This document shows positions 1 to 8,608 of a stretch of 64,000 nucleotides of DNA, in pieces. Source of the DNA: Virgifigura sp964551315 (GTDB taxonomy: Bacteria; Pseudomonadota; Alphaproteobacteria; Dongiales; Dongiaceae); the NCBI GenBank assembly GCA_964551315.1, contig CAZKCM010000021.1:1-64000 (forward strand), given 5' to 3'. Under the pieces are notes generated by a model, which did no database searches, was not told the origin of the DNA, and saw only the letters and a list, made by a program, of their open reading frames with translations. The first letter of the stretch is position 1, and each line of letters opens with the position of its first letter. Made by a program: the position numbers and the translations under genes.

Positions 1-190
1 CTTCCTGCGCGCGGGCCGGGGCGACCGCCGCCCCCCGGTCGGGCAGGCCCGCGAGGCCGTAGGCGGCGGTCGCCGAGAGCCCGAGCAGCGTCGATGTCCG
101 CAGGAACTCGCGCCGATCGACCCGGCCCGCCCGAAACTGATCCAACAGCTTCGGCAGGTAGGGGTGAATCGATTTCAGGGCGTCAGACAT
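1..190 (-). CDS. ABC transporter substrate-binding protein, N-terminal part (gene runs off window start)
   Basis: Only the first 63 codons are inside the window; the gene continues leftwards beyond base 1. The start is an ATG on the minus strand at 190. The N-terminus has an unusually long lead (SIHPYLPKLLDQFRAGRVD) followed by a Tat-type motif RREFLRT and a hydrophobic stretch (LLGLSATAAYGLAGL) ending in an Ala-rich cleavage region (APARAQE). That lead-plus-Tat arrangement is typical of peptide/opine-type (family 5) periplasmic binding proteins of alphaproteobacteria. The binding domain itself is not visible, so the subfamily is inferred from the signal region only. Confidence 0.6.
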   Translation of the reverse strand, partial: MSDALKSIHPYLPKLLDQFRAGRVDRREFLRTSTLLGLSATAAYGLAGLPDRGAAVAPARAQE

Positions 191-312
191 GTCAGACTCC
201 GTGTCGGGGTTTATGCAGTTAACGGGACTATGGGCAGGACTCCTGCCCGCAACACACTTACTCCGACCCGCGCGCAAAGCGAAGCACGCTCTATACCGAA
301 CACGCCGCGGCG

Positions 313-1233
313 CTACCCGCGCGCCAGGACCCGAACGCGATCGAAGTCCCTGGCCAAGCGCGCCCGCGGGAAGACTGTGCGCGCCTCCGCCTCCAGATCC
401 GCAGCCCGATAGCGGTCGGAAACATGCGTCAGCCAGAGGTCCCGCACGCCGGCCGCCGCAGCGAGGTGCGCGGCGTCGCCGACAGTTAGATGGCTGCGGG
501 CCCGGGCCTTGCCGGCGTCGCTGTTTCGGAAGGTCGCCTCGACGATCAGCGTATCGGCGCCGCGGACGAACGGCACGAGATCATCGACACCTTCCGCATC
601 GCCGATGACCGCGAGCTTCGCGCCCGGTTTCGCCGGCCCCAGAACCTGTTCCGGCTCGACCTGCCGACCGTCGGACAGCGTGACCGGCTCGTTCCGGGCG
701 AGCCGGGAGCGTTCCGGTCCTGCGGGTACGCCAAGGGCGTCCAGACGATCCGGGAGCAAGGGGCGATGCGATGCCTCCTCGAAGAGAAAGCCGAAGCAAT
801 CGGGCGCATTGTGACGGACCGGGAATGCCGTCACCCGCAGCCTGCCCTCCTCGAGGATTCGGCCCGGTAAGATCCTGCGGAACTCCAGCGCCAGCCGCGG
901 TGGGTCGTCCGGCCAGGTCACCCGAAGCAGGAGCGTCTCCGCCAGTTGCAGGGCGGCCGCGCCCGCATGAATCGTCAGCCGGTCCGTCGTGCGCCAGAGA
1001 TTGATCGTTCCGGCCAAACCGGCGAGGCCGAGGATGTGATCCAGATGGCCGTGGGTCAGCAGGACCCGGTCCAGCCGCCGGAATCCGATGCCGCTTCGCA
1101 TGAGCTGGCGCTGCGTTCCCTCGCCACAATCGACCAGATAGCGGCGCCCTTCGTGCTGGACGAGCAGTGCCGGGAGCCCGCGCTCAGGGCTGGGTACGCT
1201 CGCCGCCGTCCCGAGGAAGGTGGCCTCCAGCAC
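313..1233 (-). CDS. rnz: Metallo-beta-lactamase-fold hydrolase, ribonuclease Z-like
   Basis: 306 residues, the usual length for RNase Z/ElaC. It opens with the family signature (FLGTAASVPSPERGLPALLV), carries the zinc motif THGHLDH at residues 60-66, a PVRH histidine near residue 138, a GDAEG aspartate and a late SHLTVGDAAHLA histidine region, so the metal ligands appear complete. RNase Z cleaves the 3' trailer of tRNA precursors in the cytoplasm. The region between motifs is diverged from textbook RNase Z, so a related MBL hydrolase is possible. A 58-codon gene lies 36 bp upstream on the same strand and is probably co-transcribed. Confidence 0.78.
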   Translation of the reverse strand: MLEATFLGTAASVPSPERGLPALLVQHEGRRYLVDCGEGTQRQLMRSGIGFRRLDRVLLTHGHLDHILGLAGLAGTINLWRTTDRLTIHAGAAALQLAETLLLRVTWPDDPPRLALEFRRILPGRILEEGRLRVTAFPVRHNAPDCFGFLFEEASHRPLLPDRLDALGVPAGPERSRLARNEPVTLSDGRQVEPEQVLGPAKPGAKLAVIGDAEGVDDLVPFVRGADTLIVEATFRNSDAGKARARSHLTVGDAAHLAAAAGVRDLWLTHVSDRYRAADLEAEARTVFPRARLARDFDRVRVLARG

Positions 1234-1269
1234 CGCGGCACCCCCCGTTCCGGTCCCCCGCGTCGCCCA

Positions 1270-1446
1270 TCAAGGCTGGCGGCGGCCGAGAAGCCGCTTG
1301 ATCTCCGCCAGCTCGCTGCGCAGCCCCTCGAGGGCATCGGCAATCCGCTCAAGCGCTTGTTGCTGGTGCTCCTCGGGCCCCGCCGGGCCTGGCTCTCCCG
1401 GGAAGCCACCCGGTGGCGGCGAGGGCATGTCGTCGGTTTCGACCAT
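1270..1446 (-). CDS. Small hypothetical protein, Pro/Gly-rich N-terminus and coiled coil
   Basis: 58 residues, ATG at 1446 and TGA at 1270. Residues 8-24 are rich in Pro and Gly (PSPPPGGFPGEPGPAGP). Residues 26-54 form an amphipathic helix with heptad-like Leu/Ile spacing (ALERIADALEGLRSELAEIK), ending in a basic tail. It sits 36 bp upstream of the RNase Z-like gene, same strand, which supports it as real. No family was recognised; it looks like a small oligomerising helical protein. Function unknown. Confidence 0.5.
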   Translation of the reverse strand: MVETDDMPSPPPGGFPGEPGPAGPEEHQQQALERIADALEGLRSELAEIKRLLGRRQP

Positions 1447-1568
1447 GGAATCTCTCGCGATATCAGCGTTGCTCGTCCCACCAACGGAACTCGTCTCCGG
1501 CTTCCCTTGTTCCAGCGTGACGCCGACGCTTCGGCGATTCGCGGTGATTGAGAACGCGGGAGACCTTC

Positions 1569-1760
1569 ATGCTGGGCTTCGGCCTGCTGGTGATTCTGGT
1601 GGTCCTGCTGTTCGTCACGGTTCCGGTCTGGCCCTACAGCCGCCGCTGGGGGTACTACCCGAGCGGTGCGGCCTTTCTTGGCCTGATTGTGCTGATCCTC
1701 CTGATCTGGCTCGGCTTCCTGACCTTGCAGTTCCCCTGGACCGCTTACGGAGAGATCTAG
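1569..1760 (+). CDS. DUF3309-like small membrane protein
   Basis: 63 residues if translation starts at the ATG at 1569, which has a purine-rich GGGAGA just upstream; an in-frame ATG seven codons earlier is less likely. Two hydrophobic segments flank a short loop with PVWPYSRRWGYYPSG, which matches the P-x-WP-x-S-x-x-WGY-x-PSG pattern of the DUF3309 family of tiny inner-membrane proteins. The family has no known function but is common near stress genes in alphaproteobacteria. It lies 93 bp before the alcohol dehydrogenase on the same strand. Confidence 0.65.
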   Translation: MLGFGLLVILVVLLFVTVPVWPYSRRWGYYPSGAAFLGLIVLILLIWLGFLTLQFPWTAYGEI

Positions 1761-1853
1761 GCCCAGGGTCACCCAAGGGAACAAAGCCGGCACGCGGCGG
1801 TTGTCACCTGCGAACGGCGTAGGGGCGCAAGCGGCCACGATCCGGGAGGGTTC

Positions 1854-3041
1854 ATGAAGGCGCTTTGCTGGCACGGAAAGGGCGATGTCCGGGTCGACAC
1901 CGTCCCGGATCCGGAGATCCTCAACCCGCGCGACGCGATCATCAAGGTCACGGCGACGGCGATCTGCGGGTCCGACCTCCACCTCTACGACGGCTACATC
2001 CCGACCATGCGCGAGGGCGACATCCTCGGCCACGAGTTCATGGGCGAGGTGGTCGAGCTCGGCCCCGGCCACGAAGACCGGGGCAATGGCAGGCTCCGGG
2101 TCGGAGACCGCGTGGTCGTCCCCTTCACGATCTCCTGCGGCCGGTGCTTCTTCTGCGAGAAGGGGCTGTGGTCGCTCTGCGACAACTCGAACCCCAATAT
2201 CGGCATGGTGGAAGCTCTCTACGGCCAGACACCATCCGGACTCTTCGGATACTCGCATCTCCTCGGCGGCTACGCCGGCGGACAGGCCGAATACGTCCGT
2301 GTCCCCTTCGCCGACGTCGGACCGATCAAGGTCCCGGACGGCATTCCTGACGAGCAGGTCCTGTTCTTGTCGGACATCTTCCCGACGGGCTACATGGCGG
2401 CCGAGAACTGCGAGATCCGCCCGGGTGACATCGTCGCCGTCTGGGGCTGCGGCCCGGTCGGCCAGTTCGCGATCCGCAGCGCCTACCTCCTCGGCGCCGA
2501 GCGCGTCATCGCCATCGACCGCGTGCCGGAGCGGCTGCGCATGGCCGCCGACCAGGGCTGTGCAGAGACCATCGATTTCGACGAGGAGGACGTTCACGAC
2601 CGGATCATGGAGCTGACCGGCGGGCGCGGCCCCGACGCCTGCATCGATGCCGTCGGGATCGAGGCGCACGGCACAGGCAGCTTCGACGCGGTCTGGGACA
2701 AGGCCAAAGCCTCGGTCTATCTCGCCACGGACCGCCCCCACGTGCTGCGCCAGGCGATCCTGGCCTGCCGCAAGGGCGGGGTGGTGTCCATTCCCGGGGT
2801 CTATGCCGGGTTCCTCGACAAAATCCCGTTCGGGGCCGCGTTCAACAAGGGGCTGACGCTGAAGATGGGGCAGACGCACATGCAGCGCTACATGCGGCCG
2901 CTGCTCGAACGGATCGAGCGGGGCGAAATCGATCCTGCCTTCGTGATCACGCATCGCCTGCCGCTCGAGGACGCGCCTGCCGGGTACCGGATCTTCCGCG
3001 ACAAGCGGGACGACTGCATCAAGGTCGTGCTTCGGCCGTAA
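1854..3041 (+). CDS. Zinc-dependent alcohol dehydrogenase (formaldehyde-dehydrogenase-like MDR)
   Basis: 395 residues. Catalytic zinc region CGSDLHLYDG near residue 38 and GHEFMGEV near 60; structural zinc loop with four cysteines (CGRCFFCEKGLWSLC); NAD-binding fold with WGCGPVGQFAIRSA. The long insertion after the structural zinc and the overall length are those of the glutathione-independent formaldehyde dehydrogenase/threonine-dehydrogenase-like subgroup, often annotated as zinc-dependent alcohol dehydrogenase. It acts in the cytoplasm on alcohols or aldehydes; substrate not determinable here. GGGAGG lies just upstream of the ATG. It is convergent with the SRPBCC gene. Confidence 0.85.
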   Translation: MKALCWHGKGDVRVDTVPDPEILNPRDAIIKVTATAICGSDLHLYDGYIPTMREGDILGHEFMGEVVELGPGHEDRGNGRLRVGDRVVVPFTISCGRCFFCEKGLWSLCDNSNPNIGMVEALYGQTPSGLFGYSHLLGGYAGGQAEYVRVPFADVGPIKVPDGIPDEQVLFLSDIFPTGYMAAENCEIRPGDIVAVWGCGPVGQFAIRSAYLLGAERVIAIDRVPERLRMAADQGCAETIDFDEEDVHDRIMELTGGRGPDACIDAVGIEAHGTGSFDAVWDKAKASVYLATDRPHVLRQAILACRKGGVVSIPGVYAGFLDKIPFGAAFNKGLTLKMGQTHMQRYMRPLLERIERGEIDPAFVITHRLPLEDAPAGYRIFRDKRDDCIKVVLRP

Positions 3042-3070
3042 GGCGCCTTCACCAGCGGCCGTAAGGCGAC

Positions 3071-3098
3071 CCTCACGGACGGCCCCTCACGGACGGCC
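3071..3098. repeat. 14 bp perfect tandem duplication at a convergent gene boundary
   Basis: The unit CCTCACGGACGGCC occurs twice in direct tandem (3071-3084 and 3085-3098). It overlaps the stop region of the minus-strand SRPBCC gene. Just upstream, CGGCCGTAAGGCG is also repeated with a 23 bp period (3033-3045 and 3056-3068), the first copy covering the end of the alcohol dehydrogenase gene. Confidence 0.85.
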
Positions 3099-3860
3099 GG
3101 AGGGCTGCCCTTCGACCGTGGCGATCTCGCCGGCTTCCATGAGGTTCTTGAAGCGCCGCAGATCGTCGCGAAGCTGCTGCGCCGGCTCCTCGCCGAACAG
3201 CTTCGCCACACCGCGGCCGAGCGGCCCCATCGGCGGCTCGTAGCTGAGGTAAACCCGCATCTCCGTCCCGCGCCGATCGGGCGCATCGCGAAACGTGACG
3301 GTTCCGGCATTCCGAATGTCCGCCCCCTCCACCGAGCGCCAGGCGATGCGCTCGTTCTCCCGCTCGTCCTCGATCTCCGCGTCCCATTCCACGAGACGGC
3401 CGCCGGGCGCCTTGGCGACCCAGTGCGAGCGCCGGTCGGACAGAACCGCCACCGCCTCGAGATGCCGCATGAAGGCCGGCAGATTCCGGAAATCCCGCCA
3501 GAAGCGGTAGAGATCCGCGCGCGGGCGGTTGATCGTGACGCTGCGCTCGATACGCGCCGCACGGGTCCAGCCCCGGGCGGCGGCGATCTGCCGCCCCGTC
3601 GCGTCGGGCGCCAAGCCGAGCGACCGGTAGACCACCGAATGCCCCGTGGCGCCGCGCAGCGCCAGCAAGCCGCCGAGGAGAAGCATGCCGGCCCCCACGG
3701 TATCGCCGCGCCGACGCCAACCGAGATAGGCCAGTGCGCCCGCGCCTAGAAGGGAGACGACGCGTTCGATCCCGCTCATGTTGACGTCCCATCGCCGATC
3801 GGCGCGCCGCGCCGGTGCATGGCGAGCTTCGGAGCGGTTTTCGGGTAGAGCCGCGGCCAT
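3087..3860 (-). CDS. SRPBCC (polyketide cyclase/START-like) family membrane protein
   Basis: 257 residues. Residues about 30-75 hold two hydrophobic segments (VVSLLGAGALAYLGW; GMLLLGGLLALRGATGH), as in the DUF2892-type anchor. They are followed by a cytosolic SRPBCC domain starting at RIERSVTINRPRADLYRFWRD and continuing through NLPAFMRHLEAV, a signature of the COG5637 cyclase/dehydrase-like family. The ATG at 3860 is preceded by AAAGGGG; an alternative ATG at 3779 (MSGIERVV) also fits and would remove an unstructured 27-residue lead. The SRPBCC fold binds hydrophobic ligands; the ligand is unknown. Confidence 0.8.
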   Translation of the reverse strand: MAAALPENRSEARHAPARRADRRWDVNMSGIERVVSLLGAGALAYLGWRRRGDTVGAGMLLLGGLLALRGATGHSVVYRSLGLAPDATGRQIAAARGWTRAARIERSVTINRPRADLYRFWRDFRNLPAFMRHLEAVAVLSDRRSHWVAKAPGGRLVEWDAEIEDERENERIAWRSVEGADIRNAGTVTFRDAPDRRGTEMRVYLSYEPPMGPLGRGVAKLFGEEPAQQLRDDLRRFKNLMEAGEIATVEGQPSGRP

Positions 3861-3975
3861 CGGTCACCCCTTTCGTCCGATCTCGTTTGGTTCTCCTGCG
3901 GATCGACACGGGATTGAACACCGCGGAGCCCCAAACGTTGCGGGCCGGCCCGGGGGCGACTTCGGCGGGCCTCGC

Positions 3976-4473
3976 TCACGGTCCGTCCGTCAGGCTGAAC
4001 GCGCCCCGCTGCCACCGCTCAAGCCGGCTCCGCATGCGGCGGACATGGCTTCCGGGCCAATAGAGTTTCCGGCAGGTCGCGCACCACCGCAGCTCGGCCG
4101 GGTCGACGGTTTGCGCCGACCCGGGCAGAGCCGCGCGGATCCGCGGGGCCGCCGGACCGAGCGGCGCGTTGCACTCCAGGCACCGGGTAAAGGGCCGATG
4201 GAGCCAGTCGACGACCTGCCGGCCGCTCAGCTCGGCGGCGCATGATTCCGTCTCGTTCGTGCCAAGCAGGATCACGCGGCCCGGCGCTTCGCGGAACTCG
4301 ATGAACTTGCGATCTCGGGTCACCAGAAGTCGATCCTCGCGCACGGCCCAGTCCAGAAGGTCCCGATCGGCCGTCGCACCGCCGGCGATCCCGGTGTCGT
4401 ATCCCGCCGCCCTCAGCCACCGGCCGAGGCGGATCAACATGCGATCGCAAAGGAACAGTGGAACCGATGGCAT
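3976..4473 (-). CDS. Mut7-C RNase-fold domain protein with zinc ribbon
   Basis: 165 residues. The N-terminal half matches the PIN-like Mut7-C domain (DRMLIRLGRWLRAAGYDT; DRDLLDWAVREDRLLVTRDRKF), with acidic residues placed for metal binding. The C-terminal half is a zinc ribbon with CLECN near residue 97 and CATCRKLYWPGSH near 130. Bacterial stand-alone members are about 160 residues, as here. The domain is predicted to be an RNase; targets are unknown. It is divergent from the DUF4383 gene, the 149 bp between them holding both promoters. Confidence 0.82.
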   Translation of the reverse strand: MPSVPLFLCDRMLIRLGRWLRAAGYDTGIAGGATADRDLLDWAVREDRLLVTRDRKFIEFREAPGRVILLGTNETESCAAELSGRQVVDWLHRPFTRCLECNAPLGPAAPRIRAALPGSAQTVDPAELRWCATCRKLYWPGSHVRRMRSRLERWQRGAFSLTDGP

Positions 4474-4622
4474 GATCGTCAGGCCTCTTCACGCAGAGGG
4501 ACCGTCGGACCCGGCGGATTGTCCACGATCCGTCCTTCCGTCAGGAACCGGTGGCCCGCGCATTCGTTGTCTTGATCACCAGAGGTGGCAACGGGCAGTT
4601 ACGGAACTGCCGAGGAGCTTCC

Positions 4623-5063
4623 ATGCAGACACGCACCTTTGCCCTTGTACTCGGAATCGTGTTCCTGGTCATCGGCGTCGCCGGTTTCATCCCGGCCCTG
4701 CTGACGCCGGCGCCGGAGCCCATCGCGGTCGACAGCTTACATGGGCTGTTGTTTGGCCTTTTCCCGGTCAACGTTCTGCACAACCTCGTCCATATCGCCT
4801 TCGGCATCTGGGGCGTGGTTGCCTACCGCAGCTTCGCCGCGGCTCGCATCTACGCCAGGGTGACCGCCATCGTCTACGCCGTGCTGGTGGTCATGGGGTT
4901 CATTCCCGTCCTGCGGACGACGTTCGGCCTCATCCCACTGCATGGGCATGACATCTGGCTGCACGCGCTGATCGCCATCGTGGCCGCCTATTTCGGCTTC
5001 CGCTCGGCCGAGCACGAGCAGGCGGGGGCGACGACCGCGAGCGGCGAGCGCCGGCCCTTCTGA
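4623..5063 (+). CDS. DUF4383 membrane protein
   Basis: 146 residues from the ATG at 4623, which has GGAG just upstream (GAGGAGCTTCC); an ORF extension to 4551 lacks such a site. Four predicted membrane helices: about residues 5-27, 42-65 (GLLFGLFPVNVLHNLVHIAFG), 75-98 and 110-130. The FPVNVLHNLVH motif is characteristic of DUF4383. The C-terminal tail is short and hydrophilic. Function of the family is unknown; it sits among other small envelope proteins here. Confidence 0.8.
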   Translation: MQTRTFALVLGIVFLVIGVAGFIPALLTPAPEPIAVDSLHGLLFGLFPVNVLHNLVHIAFGIWGVVAYRSFAAARIYARVTAIVYAVLVVMGFIPVLRTTFGLIPLHGHDIWLHALIAIVAAYFGFRSAEHEQAGATTASGERRPF

Positions 5064-5248
5064 CGGGACCGGACAACGGCAAGCCATCGCGACAGGACGG
5101 GTGGTGGCCCGACGTCGGCGGCCATGCCGCCTGGTAGCCGGACCGGGTGGCATGGCAACCATTCCTTGGGCGATTTGTTGCCCCGATGCGGAAACAACTG
5201 CCGGCGCCCGCCGGCAGCGACCGCTGAGGAATCAACGGGGAGGCCCCC

Positions 5249-5725
5249 ATGCAGCAGCCCCACACCGAGCCAGCGCCGAGTACCGCGGCGATCCACGGCC
5301 ATCCGATTCACCCGATGGTGATTCCGTTCCCGCTGACCTACCTGGTCACCGCCCTGGCGACCGATCTCGCCTTCTGGGCGACGGCGGACCCGTTCTGGGC
5401 CCGGGCGTCCCTGTGGCTGGTCGGGGCCGGCGTGATCATGGGGTTGGCCGCCGCCGCTTCCGGCCTGATCGATTTCTTCACGATCCGCCGCGCCCGCGAG
5501 CACACCCTCGGCTGGATCCACTTCGTCGGCAACACCTCTGCGCTGCTGCTTTCGCTGGTGAACTGGCTCCTGCGGTTCGCGGAACCGGCGGCGGCGATCC
5601 TGCCGTGGGGGCTGCTGATCTCGATCGTCGTCGCGGCCATCCTCGGCGTCACCGGTTGGGCCGGCGGCGAGCTGTCCTACCGGTACCGGATCGGCGTGAT
5701 GACGTCGGCCGACGGACGTTTCTGA
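5249..5725 (+). CDS. DUF2231 membrane protein
   Basis: 158 residues with a short hydrophilic N-terminus, then the family motif IHGHPIHPMVIPFP, followed by four hydrophobic segments and a conserved GW-x-GGELSYRYRIGV near the C-terminus. DUF2231 proteins are predicted inner-membrane proteins of unknown function, sometimes proposed to bind haem through the HPxHPM histidines. GGGGAGG precedes the ATG. It is 185 bp downstream of the DUF4383 gene in the same orientation, and convergent with the histidine kinase. Confidence 0.82.
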   Translation: MQQPHTEPAPSTAAIHGHPIHPMVIPFPLTYLVTALATDLAFWATADPFWARASLWLVGAGVIMGLAAAASGLIDFFTIRRAREHTLGWIHFVGNTSALLLSLVNWLLRFAEPAAAILPWGLLISIVVAAILGVTGWAGGELSYRYRIGVMTSADGRF

Positions 5726-5773
5726 TCCGGGCGGCCCCTGAAGGCGTCGATCCCGCCGGGCCTTGACCTCGCG

Positions 5774-7189
5774 TCAGACTGCGGCCTTGGCGTCCACGCC
5801 GGCACCCTGCCCTTCCGTTTTCAACGGGTCCGCCGACGGACGCACCGTCCGTCCGCATGGAAAGACAACCGTCGCGACCGTGCCCTGCCCAAGCACGCTT
5901 CGAAGCGAAAGGTGACCGCCATGGGCTTCGGCGAACGCCTTTGCCAGAGGCAGGCCGAGGCCCGTCCCCTCGTACTTCCGATCGAGCAGCCCGTCGACCT
6001 GGACAAAGGGTTGCATCACCCGGATCAAGTCCGAGGGCGCGATGCCGATGCCATTGTCGCGGACTTCGATCACGATCCGGTCGATTTGGTCCGTGCCGGC
6101 CCATACGGTCACGCGGCCGCCGGGCTTGGTGAACTTTACCGCGTTCGTAAGCAGGTTCAGCACGATCTGACGCAGGACACGCGCGTCGGCGCACAGGTTC
6201 GGAAGCGGGCTTTCGACTTCGGTCACGAGTTCGATGCCCTTCTTTTCGGCACGCTCGGCGACCATGCGGACGGCCTCCGACAGAACTTCAACCACATCGA
6301 CATCCGTTTCCTCGATCTCGACCTCGCCCGATTCGACTTTCGAGATGTCAAGCACGGTGTTGATAACGCTCAAAAGATGCGTGCCGCTGTGGTGAATATC
6401 GTCCAGATACTGACGGTAGCGCGAGTTGCCGATCGGCCCGAACGTCTCCGTACGCATGAGCTCGGAAAAGCCGATGATGGCATTCAAGGGCGTTCGCAGC
6501 TCATGGCTCATATTGGCGAGGAACGCCGATTTCGCACGGTTTGCCTGCTCGGCGAGCTGCCGTTGCCGAGCCTCGGAAACGGCCAGCTCGTCGGCGCTCC
6601 GGCGCGCGCGCAGGAGCATGAAGACGAGCACGCCGCCGCTGACCATCACGCCCAGAAACGCAGCGATAATGTAGCCGAAGCTGAGCTGAAGCCTCTTCCG
6701 CTCGTTCAACGTTTCCGAGTTCAGCATCACCTGCTGGACCATGCGATGCAGCTTGGTCTCGAAGGGCGCCAGAGCGGCCGTCAGGCGCCGATGGGCCTCG
6801 CGGTCGTTCCGTTTCAGCGTCTGGAGAACCGATTCATGCACCGCGAGCGTCGCGAGCAGATTGTTGATCGTCATCAGAAAGACGGGGTTGGCGCGCAATT
6901 CCCGGCCGTCGCGCCCATGCCGCACCAGTTCCAGCCGGCTCCACAGGATGTCGAGCCGCTGGATCACCTCCTCATGGCTAATTGCCTCATCGCCGAGCCC
7001 GTAGCGGTCCAGCGCATTCCGAAAGCGCTGGAACTCAACCTCGATCTGGACGGCGGTCCAGCTGCCGGTCCTGACCTGGCGCTCCGTGATGCGAATTTCC
7101 CTCACCAGGATTCCCAGCGCGATTGCCACGAAAACGGCGAAGGCCGCGATCGTTGCGAAGAGCAGCGCCTGGCGCGACAGCAGTCTCAT
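5774..7189 (-). CDS. Membrane-bound sensor histidine kinase
   Basis: 471 residues from the ATG at 7189, which overlaps the TGA of the upstream molybdopterin-domain gene as ATGA; a longer ORF reaching 7873 is not supported. Helix 1 at about residues 7-29, a periplasmic sensor region of about 145 residues, helix 2 at about 172-195, then HisKA with the phospho-acceptor in MSHELRTPLNAIIGFSELM (His229). The ATPase domain has an N box (NLLTNAVKFT), DNGIGIAP and GTGLGLPLAKAFAEAHGG. No receiver domain and no response regulator gene is adjacent, so the partner lies elsewhere. Coupling to the periplasmic protein suggests that protein is part of signal input. Confidence 0.9.
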   Translation of the reverse strand: MRLLSRQALLFATIAAFAVFVAIALGILVREIRITERQVRTGSWTAVQIEVEFQRFRNALDRYGLGDEAISHEEVIQRLDILWSRLELVRHGRDGRELRANPVFLMTINNLLATLAVHESVLQTLKRNDREAHRRLTAALAPFETKLHRMVQQVMLNSETLNERKRLQLSFGYIIAAFLGVMVSGGVLVFMLLRARRSADELAVSEARQRQLAEQANRAKSAFLANMSHELRTPLNAIIGFSELMRTETFGPIGNSRYRQYLDDIHHSGTHLLSVINTVLDISKVESGEVEIEETDVDVVEVLSEAVRMVAERAEKKGIELVTEVESPLPNLCADARVLRQIVLNLLTNAVKFTKPGGRVTVWAGTDQIDRIVIEVRDNGIGIAPSDLIRVMQPFVQVDGLLDRKYEGTGLGLPLAKAFAEAHGGHLSLRSVLGQGTVATVVFPCGRTVRPSADPLKTEGQGAGVDAKAAV

Positions 7190-7791
7190 TGCCGACGGAC
7201 ATCGATCCAGCGGAGCTGCCAGATCATCTTCGCGTGCGTGTCGAGGTCCGTCAGATCGTCGCAAAGCGGATAGATGATCCACAGCGGCCCTTTCTCCCGG
7301 ATCGGCATGTATTTGCCGTTCATCTTGATCGCCAGGATGACCGTCTCTTCCTCGAAGTCGGAAACCGGAATGCTGACCGCGTAGTCGTTGAGCGCCGTCG
7401 CCCTGACCGTTTCGCCACGACTGCCCACGAGCGCCAGCAGGTCGCGCATCAGAACCCCCTCGAACACCACCCGATCGTCGGTCCAGGGTGTGAGCGTGCG
7501 CACGGCGGTCTGCGGCAGCGCCTCGAGCATTTCCCGATCGAACTCCGCTTGTCCGTCGGCATTCGTCACGGCGATCTCGCCGGAAATCGTCAGAATGACC
7601 GGCCCGTTGGGGACAGGCAGCCCCTCCGCCCATACCGCGCCCGGGTAGATCAGGACGGCGGCAAGGATCGCGAGAAGGCCGCCGATGCAGAGCGGACGGA
7701 CCAGCTTTACAATTCCCGGAAATGCGGCGCCGCGAACGCGCACTCGCGTGACACCAATCCGATCGGCGCCACCGCACCCCTTTCGAGACAT
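7186..7791 (-). CDS. Periplasmic molybdopterin-binding (SUOX-like) domain protein
   Basis: 201 residues from the ATG at 7791. A basic lead is followed by a membrane segment or signal (about 28-54, LCIGGLLAILAAVLIYPGAVWA) and one domain resembling the oxidoreductase molybdopterin-binding fold: TISGEI near the start, TPWTDDRVVFEGVLMRDLL, and NGKYMPIREKGPLWIIYPL. Residues conserved in the sulfite oxidase fold are kept (W-T, F-x-G-V-x-L/M-x-D-L-L, KGPLW), but I do not see the cofactor-ligating Cys of true sulfite oxidases. Such short proteins are often found beside histidine kinases and may sense rather than catalyse. Start codon is less certain, since a longer frame reaches 8073. Confidence 0.72.
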   Translation of the reverse strand: MSRKGCGGADRIGVTRVRVRGAAFPGIVKLVRPLCIGGLLAILAAVLIYPGAVWAEGLPVPNGPVILTISGEIAVTNADGQAEFDREMLEALPQTAVRTLTPWTDDRVVFEGVLMRDLLALVGSRGETVRATALNDYAVSIPVSDFEEETVILAIKMNGKYMPIREKGPLWIIYPLCDDLTDLDTHAKMIWQLRWIDVRRQ

Positions 7792-8608
7792 CGGGCGCAG
7801 GCCCCCATCCTGTGAAGCGGGCTCCGTCTGGGCGCGAACTGCCCATCCTCGGTTTCGTCGCACAGGATGGCAATTAATGCTTGACGGTCTCTTACGACAT
7901 ATACGATGCGGCAGGTCGGGACTTCGGCGCCCTGAAGAAAAGCCGACATCTCCCGCCGGACGTGGCGAAGGCAACGGTATTTGCGAATAGTCCTTGCCGA
8001 TGCCACATTCGCCGCGCTTCGGCAGCGCACACTGCAACATCATCCCGCCCCCGGACCTTCGTCCCCGCACCAATGTTCATTGGCAATTTGCCGAGCTTAA
8101 CTGTAAATCCCCAAACGGACGCCGTAAATGCCGAGATAACGGCAAATGCCGAGATAACGTCGCGACTCCGTAACCGTCGTTAGGGGCCGCCGAGCGGGAC
8201 GGCATGAGCGACTGCCTGCGCCTTCGCCCGCGGCCGCACGACAGTCGTCCTCGCCACCGGCGCCGACATTTGCTCGAAGAGGCGGAGGAATGCGGGAGGC
8301 TTGGCGGGCGGGCGCTCGCGGCGCCCATCGACGTCACCCGTCCCGACAAGACCGAAACGTTCCTGAGGTGCGGCGACTGTTGCCTCGCGGATCATCCTGG
8401 AGGATCCGGAGCATCTCCGCCCGCCCGTCGCCGACCTCCACCGCTGATGGTATCGGGACCGGTGCGTCCCGGCCAACCGGCCGCTGGCCGAATGCGGATT
8501 CCGATATGGCTGCTCGACGCCGTGGCGGTGATACCGAGGCCGGAACCGAAGGAAGCGATGGCCGGTTTAGTGTCAGAACCTACGCAAAGGCATCCGGCAC
8601 ACCCCACC
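7792..8608. other. Non-coding intergenic region with palindrome and iterated element
   Basis: About 820 bp between divergent genes with no convincing ORF on either strand. It contains a 14 bp palindrome with six-base arms (CCAATGTTCATTGG, 8070-8083), next to an iterated element: GGCAATTTGCCGAGCTTAAC at 8082 is a looser version of the 18 bp tandem repeat at 8126-8161. This part is visibly AT-richer than its surroundings and is likely a control region for one or both flanking genes. The 8200-8560 part is GC-rich and featureless by eye. Confidence 0.5.
8126..8161. repeat. 18 bp tandem duplication
   Basis: AAATGCCGAGATAACGGC at 8126-8143 is followed directly by AAATGCCGAGATAACGTC at 8144-8161, one mismatch. 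A third, looser copy lies about 45 bp upstream near 8082-8101. It lies in the non-coding region before the nucleotidyltransferase gene. Confidence 0.85.

Noticed and set aside
1056..2954. Long minus-strand frame opposite the alcohol dehydrogenase
   Set aside because: Shadow frame crossing several genes, without recognisable domains.
8077..8349. Arg-rich 90-codon frame on the minus strand
   Set aside because: Composition typical of a GC-rich non-coding frame and it covers the repeat array; no ribosome site.
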